Source: CALRQJ02 sp943370285 (GTDB lineage Bacteria > Bacteroidota > Bacteroidia > Chitinophagales > Chitinophagaceae). Taken from it: a stretch of 64,000 nucleotides of DNA. The notes beneath the pieces are model-generated. The model searched no databases, was not told the DNA's origin, and saw nothing but the letters and a program-made list of their open reading frames with translations. The translations under genes and the position numbers were made by a program. The DNA lies in assembly GCA_943370285.1 (NCBI GenBank), contig CALRQJ020000001.1, positions 310,001 to 374,000 on the forward strand, written 5' to 3'. Below, one piece after another: positions 61,628-64,000 of this stretch. Numbering within the stretch: position 1 is the stretch's first letter; each line of letters begins with the position of its first letter.

Positions 61628-64000
61628 CTATCGCTCCGGCACTAACCACCAATTAATTTCTCCATTTTCCATTACGGTATTGGGCGTCTGTCTTCCGTTG
61701 GTAATAGCAGAAACGGTTTGCTGCAAATACTGCTTCAAATCTCGGTAATGCACTTTTTTGCTTGAATTATATCTGCCATCAACTTTTGCTCCCCATCTCC
61801 AACCGTTTAATAAAGCGTAGGTAAATACACCATTGTTCCATTGTTCGCCTTCTAACGCAAATTCAGTTCCTGATGAAGCAGCAATCAAATTAATACCGGT
61901 GTTTGACAGTAGATCGGTAAAAATCATTTGCATGGATTTGAGTAAAGTAGCAGATGATTGTCCGCTGCCCTTACCCAATAGTTTACTGCCTTTTATGCCC
62001 GATTGTTTTTCTACCGGTTGTTGAAATACTACCGGTGTAGCAGTTGTGGTAAAGCCTGCTACCACATCGCCGCTATGGCAAGCATCTAATGTAATCATGC
62101 GGTAACGGGCTGGCACTTGATTGAAGATACCTGTGATAGCCGCCATAGAAAATCCATTACGTTCGGGTGCCGAAAAATCAACATCATGCGTAGCATACCA
62201 AAACTTCTTATTCTCATCTAACAAACCATGTCCACTAAATGATAACATGATTTTATCATCGGGTTTTGTTTGTTGCAGTTTATTGCTTAACTGCTGAATG
62301 GCTGCTGCTGTTACTTGATCATTCAATAGTGTATCGATAATGATGCCCGGATATTCCTTACTCAAAAACAGCGCAATATCTCTAATATCCTTATCGGCAT
62401 ATTTTAAATTTTGAGCACTGTCTTTGTATTTCGACACACCAATGCCCACAAAATACCATTTACCACTGTCGGCAAATTCGCCAACAATTTTTCTTTCGTC
62501 GAAACTACTGCGATTGCCTTTTGCATCTTCTACCCATGTGTAGATCACATTGTCTCCAGCATTTAAAGGTACTTGAATGGTTTGCTGCAACTGTTTGGTA
62601 TTGGTTGTTGGTGCTACTACTATAGGACAACCATTAACTACCACCTGAACAGTACTAATAGCAGTTTCGGCATTAGCATTAACAGTTAAGCTTAATTGTC
62701 TTGGAGACAAACTAGCTTGAGTTTGTAATTGTACAGTTGAAGCTACACCACCAAATCCTGTAGTGGAAGCTTTGTACTTATTGAGTCTGATTTGATGTAA
62801 CTGTTTGTAAAAATCAATTTCAGTTTGTGGTGCTTTTAAATATTCCAACACTTTATCGGGTCTGTTATATTGCAAGTCACCTTGCTTCAATGGAATTACT
62901 GTACTGTTCTGAACAAAATGAATATTAGATTCTACACCCGGTGTAGCCATATAATAATTTTCTTTGGTGAGCCATAGATATTTTCTATCGGCATAACCAC
63001 CACCCTTCCAAGTAAACAAAGTTAAATCTGCTACTAAGGTTTGTTTATTCACCATGTAGTAGTTGCCTAATTTATCGAGCAACAACAAGTAATTACCTTG
63101 ACTACCGGCTATCGATTCTACCGATGCAACAGCCTTTACACAAGCTTCAATTTTTCCATCTTTTATTTTTACGATTCCGCCATCATCGTAAGCAATGAAT
63201 ATTGCTTTTTCTACATCATCATAAAACAAATCATTTGATGTAAAATAATTGCTAGATAGATAGTTAAAGCGAATGATTTCTGTTTTTTTATCGGTTTGTA
63301 AGTTATAAAAAATTAGTGCCCCTGCTTCGGAAAATAGAATCGTATTTACATCAACAATATTGACAGATTGAAACTTGTCAACACTCAGTTTTACGGTATG
63401 AATTATTTTTTTGAGCTGATTATTTTCAATGCGATAGGGCTGAATGATTTTTGTCTTTTGATTCAGCAAATAGAAAATAAACACATTGTTATGGAGTTGT
63501 TTTTGCCCAACTATTTTACCGGCAAGAATGTTGGATAATTTGCCTGTTTGCATATTGAGTACAACTATTGAATCGGTATTGCTAGTGAGTAAATCGTTAT
63601 CGAAAGTTTTAAACTCACCCTTTTTTAAAACCATCACAGCTTGCTGTCCACTTAGTGGATATAATTTTAAATCTAACCCATAATCTCTTGTAAATGGTAA
63701 TTCATACACAGCATCGGGTATGGTTGCAGTTAAATTTTTTGCTGCTACTAATATGCCATTGAAATTGCGCTGCCATTGATACAAATTTTTGTTCCGTTCT
63801 GCCGAAGGAACAAACAATTGTTTGATAGATTTCAGCGTGTATCGCTTCCCATCACTTAACCCCCATCCACCATCTTCTAATATATCATTTGGAGCAATGC
63901 TGGAAAGCTGCATACTATCATTTAATACAGCAGTATTGACTAAATCAGCTTGTATTAATAAGCCGTTAGACAAATTCCAAATTCTACCATCACTTACTAA
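61628..64000 (-). CDS. WD40-like propeller / caspase (peptidase C14) fusion, 5' partial
   Basis: At least 790 residues; the frame is open to the right edge, so the N terminus is missing. The edge segment reads DGRIWNL-NGLLI, like a WD40 blade. Beta-propeller-like repeats follow over the next ~370 residues, then NRPDKVLEYLKAP, a linker typical of bacterial WD40-caspases, a beta-sandwich (about residues 395-500), and a C-terminal caspase fold. Catalytic dyad: His in MLSFSGHGLLDE (about 62226-62234) and Cys in ITLDACHSGDV (62078-62080). Probably a regulated protease (metacaspase-like); cell-death or defence function is inference. Confidence 0.85.
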   Translation of the reverse strand, partial: LVSDGRIWNLSNGLLIQADLVNTAVLNDSMQLSSIAPNDILEDGGWGLSDGKRYTLKSIKQLFVPSAERNKNLYQWQRNFNGILVAAKNLTATIPDAVYELPFTRDYGLDLKLYPLSGQQAVMVLKKGEFKTFDNDLLTSNTDSIVVLNMQTGKLSNILAGKIVGQKQLHNNVFIFYLLNQKTKIIQPYRIENNQLKKIIHTVKLSVDKFQSVNIVDVNTILFSEAGALIFYNLQTDKKTEIIRFNYLSSNYFTSNDLFYDDVEKAIFIAYDDGGIVKIKDGKIEACVKAVASVESIAGSQGNYLLLLDKLGNYYMVNKQTLVADLTLFTWKGGGYADRKYLWLTKENYYMATPGVESNIHFVQNSTVIPLKQGDLQYNRPDKVLEYLKAPQTEIDFYKQLHQIRLNKYKASTTGFGGVASTVQLQTQASLSPRQLSLTVNANAETAISTVQVVVNGCPIVVAPTTNTKQLQQTIQVPLNAGDNVIYTWVEDAKGNRSSFDERKIVGEFADSGKWYFVGIGVSKYKDSAQNLKYADKDIRDIALFLSKEYPGIIIDTLLNDQVTAAAIQQLSNKLQQTKPDDKIMLSFSGHGLLDENKKFWYATHDVDFSAPERNGFSMAAITGIFNQVPARYRMITLDACHSGDVVAGFTTTATPVVFQQPVEKQSGIKGSKLLGKGSGQSSATLLKSMQMIFTDLLSNTGINLIAASSGTEFALEGEQWNNGVFTYALLNGWRWGAKVDGRYNSSKKVHYRDLKQYLQQTVSAITNGRQTPNTVMENGEINWWLVPER

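Noticed and set aside
1..64000. tRNA or rRNA genes
   Set aside because: Apart from the tmRNA T-arm I saw no T-arm/anticodon arrangement or rRNA sequence by eye; a tRNA search program would settle it.

Overview
The window looks like a chromosomal segment of a Bacteroidota bacterium, most likely a Chitinophagaceae-type member of the order Chitinophagales (inference; no 16S is present). The support is: two secreted proteins with type IX secretion (T9SS) C-terminal sorting domains, Bacteroidota-style promoters (TTTG / TAnnTTTG), a tmRNA whose tag reads GNTQYAMAA, separate nuoC and nuoD with a very short NuoG, a GH3-family protein, tryptophanase, and moderately AT-rich DNA.

Layout. 1-6.6 kb: the minus-strand complex I operon nuoA-B-C-D-E-(NTF2-like)-F-G, continuing off the left edge. 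6.6-10.5 kb: a minus-strand tonB / small membrane protein / PstS-like lipoprotein / TPR operon with its own terminator. 10.6-12.5 kb: low-molecular-weight phosphatase and hisS (+). 12.7-16.3 kb: ftsK (-) and a LexA/CI-type regulator (+). 16.5-23.3 kb: a T9SS-secreted protein, tnaA, ssrA (tmRNA), rseP and dxr, all minus. 23.4-38.2 kb: a 3458-residue secreted HYR-repeat protein together with a LytTR response regulator and a propeller-type sensor kinase. 38.2-50.2 kb: GH3, rplU-rpmA, a 38-residue histone-like protein, a PolX-like PHP protein, an NtrY-like kinase with mazG, DUF3667, a secreted orphan and ribF. 50.3-56.6 kb: aspartokinase, EVE, LutA-like, ribH, TPR, pdhA, recF and a DUF721/DciA-like gene. 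56.6-60.5 kb: an AT-rich accessory stretch of orphan genes with attC-like inverted repeats. 60.7-64 kb: VOC protein, CBS protein and a WD40-like/caspase fusion cut by the right edge.

Most interesting signals. (1) Three putative promoters around the giant gene and its LytTR regulator each carry a pair of GGGAT-type direct repeats with a 21-bp period, placed exactly 28 bp upstream of a TAnnTTTG-like -7 element. This suggests a private regulon in which the two-component system controls itself and the giant surface protein. (2) In the giant protein, four extra domains (two LamG-like, one glycine-rich, one other beta-sandwich) each sit inside a host repeat rather than between repeats, and the glycine-rich one appears circularly permuted. 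(3) The 56.6-59 kb stretch shows integron-cassette-like symmetry without an integrase in view. (4) Several plus-strand genes have their -7 box ending 4-6 bases before the ATG, implying leaderless mRNAs.

All calls are from reading the sequence. No database search or folding program was run.
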